DNA of 64,000 nt from Thunnus maccoyii (Eukaryota; Chordata; Actinopteri; Scombriformes; Scombridae). The position numbers were made by a program, and so were the translations under genes. The stretch is from the NCBI RefSeq assembly GCF_910596095.1, contig NC_056533.1:31470662-31534661 (forward strand). Direction: 5' to 3'. Positions 49,242 to 61,153 of this stretch are shown here, piece by piece. The first letter of the stretch is position 1. The number at the start of each line of letters is the position of its first letter. Below the pieces are notes generated by a model. That model saw only the letters and a list, made by a program, of their open reading frames with translations, was not told the origin of the DNA and made no database searches.

Positions 49242-50499
49242 AGGAAATAATAATGTAAAAATAGGGAACTGGATGTTAAAGAGTTAATAGGATGCTGCAC
49301 ATTTCCAATCACAAATAACACATTTCACTGAATTACCCTTCATTGTATGCACAAGATAATCCAAACAATTCAGGAGCATTAAATCAGATTTCCCCCCCTT
49401 CTTTCTGCCCACAAACACCTGACAGAAACCGAGACTGTATAGTTCAGAGGCTCTGGATAAGCCTCATGTTTTATTTGCGAAAAGCGGCCCCATTGTCCCA
49501 TAAGTCACCTCGCACAGCACTCTTCTGCTTCACGCCACACTGAGCCTGTCCTCCTGCGTTAGCGTCACCCGCTGCTAAAGCACTTAGCTTGTGTTCTCCG
49601 TGTCCTCTGTGGTACAGCCAAACATCCATTTGGAGGTCCTAGGAAACTTTGAAGCTTTTTCACCCACACACTGAGTGAGGGAGGCATTTGTGACGTTTCA
49701 TGAATACTTTGTCCAATAAATAGCCCTCTTCATGAATACATTAAAGATAATCAGACACATGTATGTAGCCGCACTTTCAGCCTGGACAACTTGATCCGAA
49801 TGCAATCAGATTTCCTCAACTGAGGGATTTCATTGAAAGAGTTTAAACCAATAATATCTTTAATACCGTATTAGCGAGTGATAGCACCATTTATCCATTT
49901 GGTTGCCACATTTTATCTGTTGCCCTTTTTGCTAACACTTGTCAGACATTGTCACACCTGCTGTGAAAGCCAACAAGGACAGAAGGAGGACGGAGTGGCT
50001 CCCACGTCTGCTTGAAATCAATCAACCCCACGCTGCACTGCTGATACATGCATGAAACATACCTCTCTTTTCGGTTTATTGGTAGGAAGCATTCAGATTT
50101 TAAAGTGTGTTCCCAGCAGTAATTTCCACTTAAATGACTAGGTTTAATGGAATTGCAGAGTGGAGACTGTTGTTCCAGCAGACGACTTAAATAATGATTT
50201 AATGCTTTTTTCTCATTTGATGTAACAGCTGCACTCCAACGCAGTTTTACAGCTGCCGTTTGCCATCAGCTCTTTGTTTTAGATGTCGTTATTAAGAAGG
50301 AATTTTCACAGGAGGCAGATTTTAATAGATTGTGCACAAAATGGCAGAAGTAAACAAGTTGTTTCATTATTAGTGACTCATTTCGCCATCAACCAGTGAA
50401 AAGCTTGGCATTTTTAAGCCATTATTTGCATTGCCTGAAGCTGAATTAACCTTAACCAGCACCTTGATTTTTTGTTAGGATGGTATTTATACACATATA

Positions 50500-50638
50500 T
50501 TTACAGTATATGGTATGTATATACACATATATATATTTTTGTATTTATTATATTATTGTTCTATGAAGGATAATTTGCCCTTACATGTGTCAATCTACGT
50601 AAGTTAAAGACCAATAAAGATTGTTGAAAAAAAAAAGA
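50500..50638 (+). repeat. AT-rich tract ending in a possible retroposon tail
   Basis: A TATA-rich stretch, then GACCAATAAAGATTGTTG and ten A residues at about 50627. It looks like the end of a retroposed sequence, but the body is not recognised. Confidence 0.3.
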
Positions 50639-50654
50639 CCTTAACCAACACCAG

Positions 50655-51060
50655 TGGCGTTCTAGCTGGCTGTCACCTAGCAAAAATCAAGTATTTAAAG
50701 CTGCATTTTTGGCTAGCCACTAGGGGGCAGAGGAACTCCAAAACAGACTAACAGACACTTAGCGCTAAGTTGCCTTCTTACGCATCCAGCAGACAAGGAA
50801 CATTGTCATTAGTCATCTGAAGTCATTTTCGTGGCCGCCTGATGACTGTAAGGAAAATATTCACTCTACTTTTAGCTCTATTTTGGTCTCCACCTACTCC
50901 TGAGGGAGATATCAGGATGTTTACTTACTTTCTTCACCAGCTAGTCGCTAACTATGTAGGTCAGGCTTTTTGTCTGCTGTTTGATGCTAAGCAGGTAGCC
51001 TGCAGTGGGTTTATCAGAGCTTGTTTTGCTGAAAAATGAAACAGAGTTAATCACAGAGAC
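50655..51060 (+). repeat. Dispersed-repeat-like segment
   Basis: CACTAGGGGGCAGAGGAACT, then CACCAGCTAGTCGCTAACTA, TTTGTCTGCTGTTTGATGCT and GTAGCCTGCAGTGGGTTTAT resemble a frequent fish repeat of unknown class. It abuts the LINE relic at 51078. Confidence 0.45.
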
Positions 51061-51077
51061 CGAATTATGCAGCAAAT

Positions 51078-51330
51078 GTGCCACAAAACCAAAACAATGT
51101 TCAGACAAGTGCAAAATGTGGACTGCAAACTGGCACCCATACTCAGATTTTTTGGTCATTTCCAATGTTAATTAATTTTTGGAAAGATGTGTTTGATGCT
51201 CTTAAAGAAGTGTTCCATCGTGATCTATTAGTTGTCCTTCTTGGTGTAATTCCAGACATCTTTGAAGGAAAAGCTAAAATCACTGAGTATTTTTTATGTA
51301 CTTAAAAGTGGATAAATGTCAAGGCAGCAA
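51078..51330 (+). pseudogene. Relic of an L1/Tx1-like LINE reverse transcriptase C-terminus
   Basis: The plus frame at 51078-51305 reads, in part, GTHTQIFWSFPMLINFWKDV and LLGVIPDIFEGKAK. The pattern GTxxHIFWxCPxxxxFW followed by LLG(V/L)(I/V)P is the cysteine-containing C-terminal region of L1-group ORF2 proteins. Serine replaces the usual cysteine after FW, and the frame is cut by a stop at about 51302. No polymerase domain precedes it, so it is a dead 5'-truncated fragment. Confidence 0.6.
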
Positions 51331-51433
51331 GAAAAATGGACATGTGCTGTGTGAGATGGTTAAAATAAAAAAAAGATGGTGATAATTATCTATGGGTTTG
51401 AGTGACCCCTTCATACATGTATTAATTTCAATG

Positions 51434-52060
51434 TTAAAGGGGACATATCATGGTTTTTGTGAGATTCTCTTTTTAAACTGTTATGATGTCAGATGTCTGT
51501 TAAATATGGTCAAAGGTTCAAAACTTGAGGTGAACAAATGTAAAATGCTCCCTGCAAGTCAAAAGCCAGGGCTTCAACTGACTCTGAATGCTCTGTTTGC
51601 AAAGTTACCTCTACTTCCTCCTTGAACTGACATCTGTTTGTTGTGCATGCCACGAACGGCTGTCTGTTTTGTAGCCTTTGTTACTATGGTTGTTGCTAAG
51701 GTTGTTCCGCAGGTTGTTCACGTCGTCCACTCTCATATTTTGGATTCAAGCTTGAACATGTACGGATGAGAAAAAGTTTGTTTACGTAGCCTCCCAAGCT
51801 GCTGAAAGTCTGTAGCAGCTGCTGGAAGATGACCAATCAGAACAGAGTGGGCTCATCGGGAGGCAGGCCTTAAAGAGACAGGAGCTAAAACGTCCTGTTT
51901 CAGACAGAGGCTGAACTGAAGGGCTGCATAAAGAACCAATATAAGATCAGTAAGGAGAAGGAGTCTTTTTGAACTGTGAATCATGAAAATATATTCCAGA
52001 AGAGCCCCAGAATATATTGTAAACATAGACTTGGAGATGTGCATGTTATGTCCTCTTTAA
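51434..52060 (+). mobile_element. TTAA-ended non-autonomous DNA element, copy 1
   Basis: 627 bp between TTAAAGGGGACATATCATG and CATGTTATGTCCTCTTTAA, which are inverted over 19 bases with two mismatches. The interior has no transposase. A second copy in the same orientation is at 58096-58767. TTAA at both edges could be a piggyBac-type target duplication or simply part of the termini. Confidence 0.85.
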
Positions 52061-52239
52061 TATAGGAAATATTGATTAATTCAGCTTTTAAATGTGAATG
52101 TGTCTGATGTGAAATGTGTAAATGTGTAATCTTAATGTGATAATTAGCTACATGAATGCAATGACTATACAGAGTGTTGATGTTTAATAGTGTTGATATT
52201 ACTTTTTGTGTGAAAGCATAGGTTCACAGACTATCTTCA

Positions 52240-52315
52240 CACAATTCTCACACTGAAACAGTTATTGGTTGCTGTGATTGTTCCTCCTATCCATACTGGC
52301 AATCAACAGATGGGC
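52240..52315. repeat. Weak terminal fragment of the long inverted-repeat family
   Basis: GCTGTGATTGTTCCTCCTAT followed by CCATACTGGCAATCAACAG is a diverged match to the AATCATTCCTCCTGTTCATA...CTGGCTATTA block of the palindromic repeats. Confidence 0.4.
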
Positions 52316-52854
52316 TACAGCACTCGTTCTGTGCAAAAAATAAAAACAGGACGGTAGTGAGTGGTGGTAATAACATAAAGTTAAGCAGAAGCTCGTAACT
52401 TTCCTAAGCAAAATATTGTATTTAGCAATTGTCTTACCTTTTCCCAGAAATTAAAATGAAAGTATGAATCTCCAGCACTTCAGTAATTCAATAGACTATT
52501 TTCATGGCAGACATTTTTACCTTTAATAGAATAAAAAGTACAGGTATAACTAATAACATTAATGATGGCTGTAGTCCATTTAGGTGTTTCAGTTTGGCTT
52601 ATTGGAGCACTTAACTGGAATGGATTTAGTTATATTTGTGTTGTTTCTGCTATGATATAAACAATATCTGCTGTGAAACAGGCCTGTTTCATCCAACATA
52701 GTAATGGAGCAATGAAAGCCTCATAAAGTTTGATTTAGAAGTAGTTCTCACTTCTTATCTTTAGCATGATCTACCAGAGAAACCGCAATGTTTCAGTCCT
52801 AAACCAGCTGAACTGGGAGTCACAACCTCTGCACAGCAGCTGGAACAAACCATT

Positions 52855-52879
52855 TTCTCTCTCTCTCTCTCTCTCTCTC
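52855..52879. repeat. CT microsatellite
   Basis: Run of about 12 CT units. Confidence 0.9.
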
Positions 52880-55800
52880 GCCTCCTGGTCCAGATGTACA
52901 CGACTGACACCGGTGTTGACATCTATCAAAGCAGTCATGGCTATGAGTAGTTGACTGAGAAATATTCAACAGCTTTACTGCAGAGGGCTTTGTACAAGCT
53001 CTCTCAGTCATGATGTAAGACAATGAATGCAGGCAAGCTGTGTTTGTGTTTTGCACATCAGCATTAATCATTTGTAAAGAAAAAAAAAAGACTTGTTGGC
53101 TCACAGCAAAAATATATTCCATGTGTCATCTGCCTCTCTAACATTTGTCGAACATGGTAACCCCAGTTCATTGCCTTCCACAACTCCTGGATCTCAGGAC
53201 TGTTATGTTTTCTACAATGACAACAAAGTGAGTGCCAGCAGCGACTGTGTTTATTGTTTCATACAAAGCAGAAAACAAAACTATGAGCTAAAAAATGTTC
53301 CGAAACATTTGCCAGATCGGGGGACTACTGTGAGATTGTGTCTTACATATTGTTTGCAAATCAGATATAAAAACAAATCTTACTTTTTCTTTTTTTCATC
53401 TGGCAGTCTCTCAGTCTCTCAGGCACACACACATTTTCTCAGATTTGGTAAAAAAGACCCAGAGACGTAGATTATCTTGTTCTGGATCTCATAAGTTGCT
53501 GAAACAGACTTAATATCAAAGTATTTCCTATTACACCGAAACACTCCCACCACTCTGAGAATTCCTAACAAGAGGAAATGCTGAAGAAACGATCCACTGG
53601 GACCATTTAAATAGTCATTTTCTCATGAAGTGAAACTAGCAGATAAAAAAGAAAGTCCACTGAGATTTTCCTCAACATGGGAAGAACATGCAAACCAAAC
53701 ATGCGAACCAAATCCCATATGAATCAAATTCCTGAATCACTGAGCCACGTGAATCATTAATTAAAGACATTTTAAGTGACTTAAGAAATAAATGAACATG
53801 ACAAACTAGCTGATTTTTTCAGATTTCAGAGGCGGAGTCGTATGAATCACAAAGTAACTGTGAAACTTGGTGAAAATAAACACTTTCGCAACATCCTCCC
53901 TCAGCAATAAGGTCTTCACTTCCTGTTTGTGTATGGAATATGGGACACAGAGGGTTATGCTATTTAAACCAAAGGGCAACAGATTCCCAGCTTGTAGATA
54001 CTGGTGGGATCTTAAACCCTGCTGCCAGCTTCTCAAGGGGACGTTCACTGGGTGGGAAAAGGCACAAAGCAGGAAAAGTAGGAAAACAAGATAATGATGC
54101 AAAGGAGAATGGAAAAGAGGATAATTAAATGGGGGCAGTGGGTTTTGGGGTGGGGGGGTTCTTCCTCACGTAACTGTAAGGCAGAAGACACAACAAGGCA
54201 GATCTTTACAACTTTACATTACTTAAAGGTTTAAAAAAAGACATTTCAGCGTTCTAGGAAAACACGATCAAAGTGTATCTGCAGGGTTTGGATAATTTTT
54301 CGATCATTACCAGAAACAGAGATTTCCTGTCCTTTTTGCTTTTTTTAAAAAAAAACCATTTGTCACTATTAATGACTTACAACTGGTGCAACAAAAAGCA
54401 GAATTATCATTGCATAATTTTGAATGGTAATACATATTTATTTTGGGTGTCTTCATAAGCTGACTCAACCATTCTGTTATGAAAATGTAGCTGTTGTATT
54501 TCCATCTATCACAGGCTGATTGAAGCTGTGCCACAGACCTGCTGGTGTTTCAGTTACACAGTTGTTGATGAAGGGAAACGTGCCATAAATGACTTAACTT
54601 ATCTTAAATGAATAAAGAGCCGAGGGACACCAGAGAAACTAGAAATATGAAGAGAGTAATGTTGAACAATCTTCTGAAACGGTTACCTTAATCACAGAAA
54701 GCGATGAATACATTTGTGTGTTACATCAGTGTGTTTATAAGACTTAGTTCTTTGTCAACAAATAAAGCATACCTTACATTTTTCTGATCATTTATGAATG
54801 CATGCTGCATAGGTTTAGTTTTTTAGATATTTTTCTTACCAACCAGGCAGCCATTGTCTTTCATTCAGGTCTGTATATTATAAAAATGAATTGGCAAACT
54901 CATCGAATTGTGCTTGACTTGGGTAATCGATTGTATTGAACATCAGGTCTGTATACATTTTTATAAAATGTTACATCATCACTACATGACAACGCAGCCT
55001 ATGTGAGGATTGATTTGAAAAGTCTGTGCTGCGTTAGTTCACAGCATTAATGTTACTTTAACAAAAAAAAAAATCTTGACATGCACAGTGAAGGATTACA
55101 CAAGCTTCAAGAATCTGCTGATTCATTTTCATAATATATGGAAATAAATGGAAGCTAATGGATTCTTGGAAAAGTAGAAATAGCGCATTCATATTTCTTA
55201 AAACACAACAGCATGTTTTGCAAAATGTTTCGTTTTGAGGTAAAGTTCAAGTGACTTACAGTAGATGGGATAAAATGTGAAAATACTCCTGCTGGTCCTT
55301 TAATCTGGACGTGTATCAACATACATGTAATTATGGACAAATGTAAAACATGTGTTTCAGACTTTTGTCAGTCAAATGAGTACTGTGAGAAAACAGCGAA
55401 ATATCTCAGAAATGTTCCCATAATGTTGATAAATAATTAAAAAAAAAATCTTACATCTGCACCAAAAACTGTAATCACTTGGCCAAACTGTTGTGAAATC
55501 TGTTTTTGAGATATCCTGCTAACTAGCTAACAAACAGATCAACAAATGAGACCGAAAAGCCTCTTTGAAGGGGGGTACAGGGTACAAATTGCATGAAAAA
55601 CAGACCTCAGAGCTGAATATACAGACAGAGGAAAGACATGTTTAACTGAAACACTTTGTGGCTTCCTCAATTCAAGACTCCTGATCTGTAAATAAAGTAG
55701 ATGCATTTGATAAAACTGGAATCTCCCCAGAGACCAAATGAAAAAAGACTGAAAATGTGAGGCAGAAAACTGGCAGATTTCTCTTTCTGGATGCTCAAAC

Positions 55801-56744
55801 CTGAGTCTACTGCACTGACGTTATTGTGTTTGCATCTAGCTGTAATATCTAAGCCCATTATGAGGATAGTGTATAGTAGCCTGTAGATATTCAACCAGTG
55901 CAGGGATTTCAAAGACAGGAAGACCTTTTGATAACAATCAGACGGTATCGCCCTCCGCCTGCAGGCACTTTCTGTGGCACCCAAACAGCAGATGACGTTC
56001 TCCAGCAAATTTAAATGATGTTTGGACACTATTTGCTCAGCCGTTAGCCGTGGTCATGTTCTGTTTTTGGGCAGCGTCTCTGGAATGTAAACTACCCACT
56101 ACCCACTCATAAACACAGAGGACTTCATAACAACTGTGTAATAGAGTGAGGGCTAATTAACACAAGATGAAATACAAGGAAAGGTTCAAGTTTCACATGT
56201 GAAATTCCACATCGTCACCAGCCTAATAAAACTTTTATATAGTTTGGATTCAGCTCAACAATAGCAATCATCTTGCTGCTGCTGGATATTATTTCTCATG
56301 GGGGGATTCTTTCAATGAACCGTGGTCACATGTACTTATTAGATTAGCACTGTGTGTATTTGTGTTGGTTTTATCGAGCCAAATGTTGTGTTTGAGGCCT
56401 CAGTTTGAGGCTGTATGTTGATTGTGTTTATGTGAAGATGATGTCTGTCATGTTATAGACCACAGGACAGAACAAGTTTGTCTTTCCCCCCAATATTTTT
56501 ACACTCTGTTCTCCACCTGAGTGTTTTTTGGTAAAATTTATAAAAACCACATGTTTTGCATGTTTACAGCAATTAAAACCAAACAAACTTCAAAACATTT
56601 CCTGCAACATTTTGTTGACACGCTGGAGAGTTTGGAGCAAACAGAAACTACTGCAGCCTCAGGCTGAAGCCAGTGTGGAAGTACCTTAAAGTGCAACACC
56701 ACCAACAGCCACTGGATGCTGTGTTAACTTTTCCCTAGAAATAC

Positions 56745-57270
56745 GAAGTCGATCATTTTTTTCAATGAGTCATTATGGTCTCAATCGTTAAATCTGGGCC
56801 CTCTAAAAAGTGTGCTAGTGGTCATTTTAGAAATTATTGCTCCGTTAATAAGATTTTAAGACTTATAGTAGATTTGATGTCTGCTGTGTGGGTGTTGATT
56901 GACAACTGTGATGCTCACCTGCTGCTCTCCCCAGCTCCAGGACTCACACTGAGTTGGACTATTGTTGCAATATTTCAGTAAGTTTATTGTGACTTGATTA
57001 TGATACGTGTCCTGTTAGCACAATTTAGCTAAAGTAGCTAACTTTAGCTCAAGCCTGCACCACTCGGTGTTCCCAGCAAGCTAGTGGTCGCTTCGGTTCA
57101 AGGTAGCAGGGCGCGTTTCCAGTGTGTGAAAGGCAACACCCTGCACTCCTTATCTGGAAGGTCCTGGTGCCAACCATAAGCAGCAAGTCTTGGCTTCAAA
57201 CCAGCTCCAATGCAAACCAGTGGGTGACGTCACACCTTGCTACATCCATCTTTATTTACCATCTATGGTT
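56745..57270 (+). mobile_element. Probable dispersed DNA element (TGACGTCAC / CATCTATGG end)
   Basis: AAGTGTGCTAGTGGTCATTT, GAAATTATTGCTCCGTTAAT, GTAGATTTGATGTCTGCTGT, TCCAATGCAAACCAGTGGGT, GACGTCACACC and ACCATCTATGG follow the order of a repeat common in percomorphs. Exact ends were not found. Confidence 0.5.
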
Positions 57271-58095
57271 TGGAGAGGGTATCAAAACATTTTATTATGA
57301 TCAACCTTTCACACCTGTGTACCTAAAGTTTGGGCTTGAACCAGTTTACTTTTTCTAAATGTGATAAAGAAAAAGATATTTTCAAAGGGAGCATTCTCCA
57401 GTGTTGAGTGTCCTTGGGAAAAAGGAATCACCTACATTTTTTTGTAGCAAGTCAGCACTTGGACAGGAGAGATGTACGCCTGTTTTGCACACTGACTGCA
57501 ACAGAGCTACTTTGGTGAAAAAAAGGAAGATTGACAAAATACTGATTTTAACTTATGAGCATCCCCCTAAATTTAGATTACAGATTGTTATGCAAACATA
57601 CAGAAGTCTGAGGCCTAGAATACCATTTTGCACCCATCTTATGCACTTCATCCTTGTGCAAGGTTTTCTTTTACAGCAATTTTAAGTAGACTGACATACA
57701 ACATACTTTCAGAGCACTGTGCTGACAGCTCACCATGCTTTTGTCAACCACCAGTACCAGCTAAGAGCTGCAGCGTGCTATTTCTGTAGTGTGAAGGATG
57801 AGGCAACAGCGAAGAGGATATAAAAGTTCCATCAAACCATTGTGGACTTTCACCTGTGATGTGATGGTGTAAATGTAAATCCAGTAAGAAAAATGGGAAA
57901 TAGAACATGGCTTACCATAGAAGCTCAACATGTCTGAGAACAAAGTTGAAGTTATTCATGTAAAATTAATGTGTCACACCATATTTCAAATGTCCGCTTA
58001 CAATAATCAAAGTAAAATGTACATTTTGCCTTTTGGTGTGTCAATCTTCTAATTTACAGTATGATGAAGTCACTCCATCTTATATCATTAAAAAC

Positions 58096-58767
58096 TTAAA
58101 GGGGACATAACATGCTTTTTGTGATTTTCTGTCATTTATATACTGTTATAATGTCAGATGTCTATGTTAAATATAGTCAAAGTTCCAAAACTTGAGGTGA
58201 ATGTCCATGTAGAAATGTCACCTTCAAGTCAAAAGCCATGTTTGCAAAGTTACCTCTACTTCCTCCTCGAACTGACATCACATCGTACACAACCGCCCAC
58301 AAATGGCCGCCCGTTAGGGTGCCTTTGTTGTTATGGTTGTTCCATGTGTTGTTCACGTTGTCCACTCACATTTTGTGGATCAGATTCGGCTCAAACATGC
58401 ACAGATGTATTTCAGAAGTTTCCATTTTGAGTAAAGAATGAAAAAAAGAAGTCAAATCTGAGTGCTATTATTTGTTTACGTAGCGTCTGGAGCCGGCAGA
58501 AGTCTGCCGAGGGGAAGCTTCCGGGAGCTAACCAATCAGAACAGAGTGGACTCATCGGGAGGGGGGGGGGGGGGGGGGGGGGGGGTCTTAAAGACACAGG
58601 AGATAAAACGGCCTGTTTCAGACAGAGGCTGAACTGAGGGGCTGCATAAATTGCCAGTATAAGATAAATAAAGAGTTTTTTTTAACTGTGAATCATGCAA
58701 AGATGTTCCGGTAAAACCCCAGAATATAAATATAGACCTGGAAATATGCATGATGCATCCACTTTAA
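58096..58767 (+). mobile_element. TTAA-ended non-autonomous DNA element, copy 2
   Basis: It is parallel to the 51434 copy along its length (ATAATGTCAGATGTCTATGT, AAAACTTGAGGTGAATGT, GTTACCTCTACTTCCTCCTC, ACCAATCAGAACAGAGTGGA). The right end is degraded (CATGATGCATCCACTTTAA). It is interrupted by a run of 25 G residues at 58561-58585, where the other copy has a short GGGAGGCAGGCC. Confidence 0.85.
58561..58585. repeat. Homopolymer of 25 G
   Basis: Unbroken G run inside the element above; potential G-quadruplex and an assembly-sensitive site. Confidence 0.95.
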
Positions 58768-58829
58768 AAACTTATTATTGACTAGCTTTCTTGGAGCAAT
58801 GATTGATTATTTTTAGCTGTGCTAGCAGC

Positions 58830-59060
58830 GTGATTCTGGGGATGGAAATGCTGGTCGGTTGGTTTGTCCGCCACTTTTGCCCAGACTGAAACATCTCAAA
58901 AACTATTGGATGGATTAAAGTTAAATTTGGTACAGACGTTAGTGTCCCCCACGGGGTGAATAACTTTGGTTAGCTCTTGACTTTTTATCTTACCACCATC
59001 ATCATCAGCTCAAATATTCCTAAGTTCAGCCTCATAAAGTTGTCAGCATGACTGTAGACT
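58830..59060 (+). repeat. Dispersed repeat ('AACTATTGGATGGATT' family)
   Basis: GGTTGGTTTGTCCGCCACTT, CCAGACTGAAACATCTCAA, AACTATTGGATGGATTAAAG, AAATTTGGTACAGACGTTAG and GTGTCCCCCACGGGGTGAAT match a familiar fish repeat of unclear class. Confidence 0.65.
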
Positions 59061-60944
59061 TTAACTAATGTTTACATGTGACTCAGTCAGTGTGATTTAT
59101 ACGTGTGAGTCACCAAACTGTCTTGCACACACAGAACTGAGGGTTGAGTTGACCCGGATGTGCATCAGATACAGTACTGTTTTAAAATATATTTCTGAGT
59201 ATTTTTTACTTTCAATCATGGTAAATCATGTCCATTATAACAATGATCAGATGCTTAAAAATTAGATCTTGTCAGTTAAGCTTAAATATAAGTTTAAGAT
59301 AGATTTTTCACATTATATAATGGTACAACATAAACTGGTGTTTTGCCAGGGAAGTCACAGCATTTCATCCAGACCATCTTCTTTAACTTACTTCTAACTA
59401 ACTTCTTTAACTTTTTTTGCATATTCATTCTCTTTAGTAACATTTACCCTGTAAAAGCAGTGCAGCCTTCAGTGCAGTATAACTTTTGGTAGTGTTGGTA
59501 GGTAAATTTCACACAGCATCAATCACAGGACCCCAATCCAAACACATGTTAAACTCACATTCTCCTGTTCCCTCTCCGCTCCACAGATCCAAGGCATGGC
59601 TCTCATCTAATGGACAATAACAAGGCAGTTAATGGCAGCAGGACGTAGTTCAGTCCCACTCAGAGACACTAAATCAATCTGCTCCAAATAAACATCAGGC
59701 TTTTACGCCACTTGCTCATCCTGAAACCTGAGTTTGGAGCGTGACATTTCTAATTTATTACAGTGTAGTGAGGAACAGATGAGGACTATCTACCTGGATA
59801 TAATACAGTTGAGTCAGTGTGCTTGTGAAGTGAAACATCTTCGCTCTTCCTCATATTTCTGCTGCTTATCATCATCATCTTCTGTCCAAACTGTGAAATC
59901 TAAACATTCCTTCCTGTATTTAAGAGGACCTATTTTAAGAATTCAGATAGCTCCGTTTTTTATATACAGACATGGAGATGTTTAATGTGGACAAAATCTT
60001 ATTTTACACAGGTTATTGCACTTTTTAAAGACAGTTTAGAGGTTTTTGAGCTACAGGATGAGCTCCATTCAACAGGCATCTGAATTCAGCCTGATTATAA
60101 GACTATATTGACTCTACATCAGCATCTAAAATTGACAAAAACATTTCAAAAATAGAAAACTCAAGACAACTTTAACATGTTGTAAAGCAATTTGTCTACC
60201 TAAAAGGACAAAGGAGTGTGAGATATAAAGGCCATTTTGTGAAAGAAGTTCATAAAAATAAACAGACAAAGAGGACGAACGCACTCAGATACACAGTCAT
60301 GTGTATTTAACCTTTTTCCTGTTATAAACGGTAGATTACAAACGGGGCAAAGCAGGCAACTGTCCCGGGGCAAGAAGGCTCGAAATTCACCGTGAGGCAA
60401 TTAATTTTCCGTTATTTCATCAACTGAACATTTGTTTGTCAGTGCTTCATGCTTCGTGTGGAGGAGGCCCTGAGTTCAAGTCTGGTTTTGAAGGAGCACT
60501 CAATCAATATAACACATGAAGGATCAGTTAACGTGATTACATGATGAGTAGTGCCGCTCAGCCGATGAAAAACAGATGTATAATGTGTTTTCACAGGCTG
60601 AGAAAATTACCCTAATGATGTCATAGTGATGTCATTAGAGTTATCAGCTCAGGACTTGGGTCATGAGACATAGCTTGAAAGATGGCAGAGTGGATCTATT
60701 GAGGTGCATCATGGGAATTGTAGGATCCAGAATTTTTTTGCAGTCTGACCCATATTAGGGAGAAAAAGTCAAGACATCTCAGCTTCTGCAGCACTGATGA
60801 TTCCTTTGTTTTCAAGATTTATTTTTTGCCTTTGTTTGACAGTTGAAAGTGCAGAGAGACAGGAAACATGGGTAGAAAACCATAGACGTTGCAGTTATGT
60901 GCTATTTCTCTGAAACATTAGACTACTAGGGCACCCCATTCTTT

Positions 60945-61153
60945 ACTTTATTGTTATTTGCACATTGCATATACAGTTTATACTATGAACATTTGCACAT
61001 TCCTGTTTTCTATTATATATTATTTTTTATCACATGACTTGTGGTACTTGTATTTTCTCTTACTTTGTATATTCTGATTATTATGCATCACCACACTAAG
61101 GCAAATTCCTTGTATGCGTGAACCTACTTGGCAATAAACATGATTCTGATTCA
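60945..61153 (+). mobile_element. LINE-type (L2-like) 3' UTR fragment
   Basis: CTTTATTGTTATTTGCACAT, AAGGCAAATTCCTTGTATGC, GTGAACCTACTTGGCAATAA and ACATGATTCTGATTC form the usual 3' end of fish L2-type elements, closing on the short GATTCT repeat. No ORF is left. Confidence 0.7.

Noticed and set aside
51434-52060. Firm assignment of the TTAAAGGGGACATA elements to piggyBac
   Set aside because: TTAA may be part of the terminus; without empty sites or a related transposase the superfamily is not shown.
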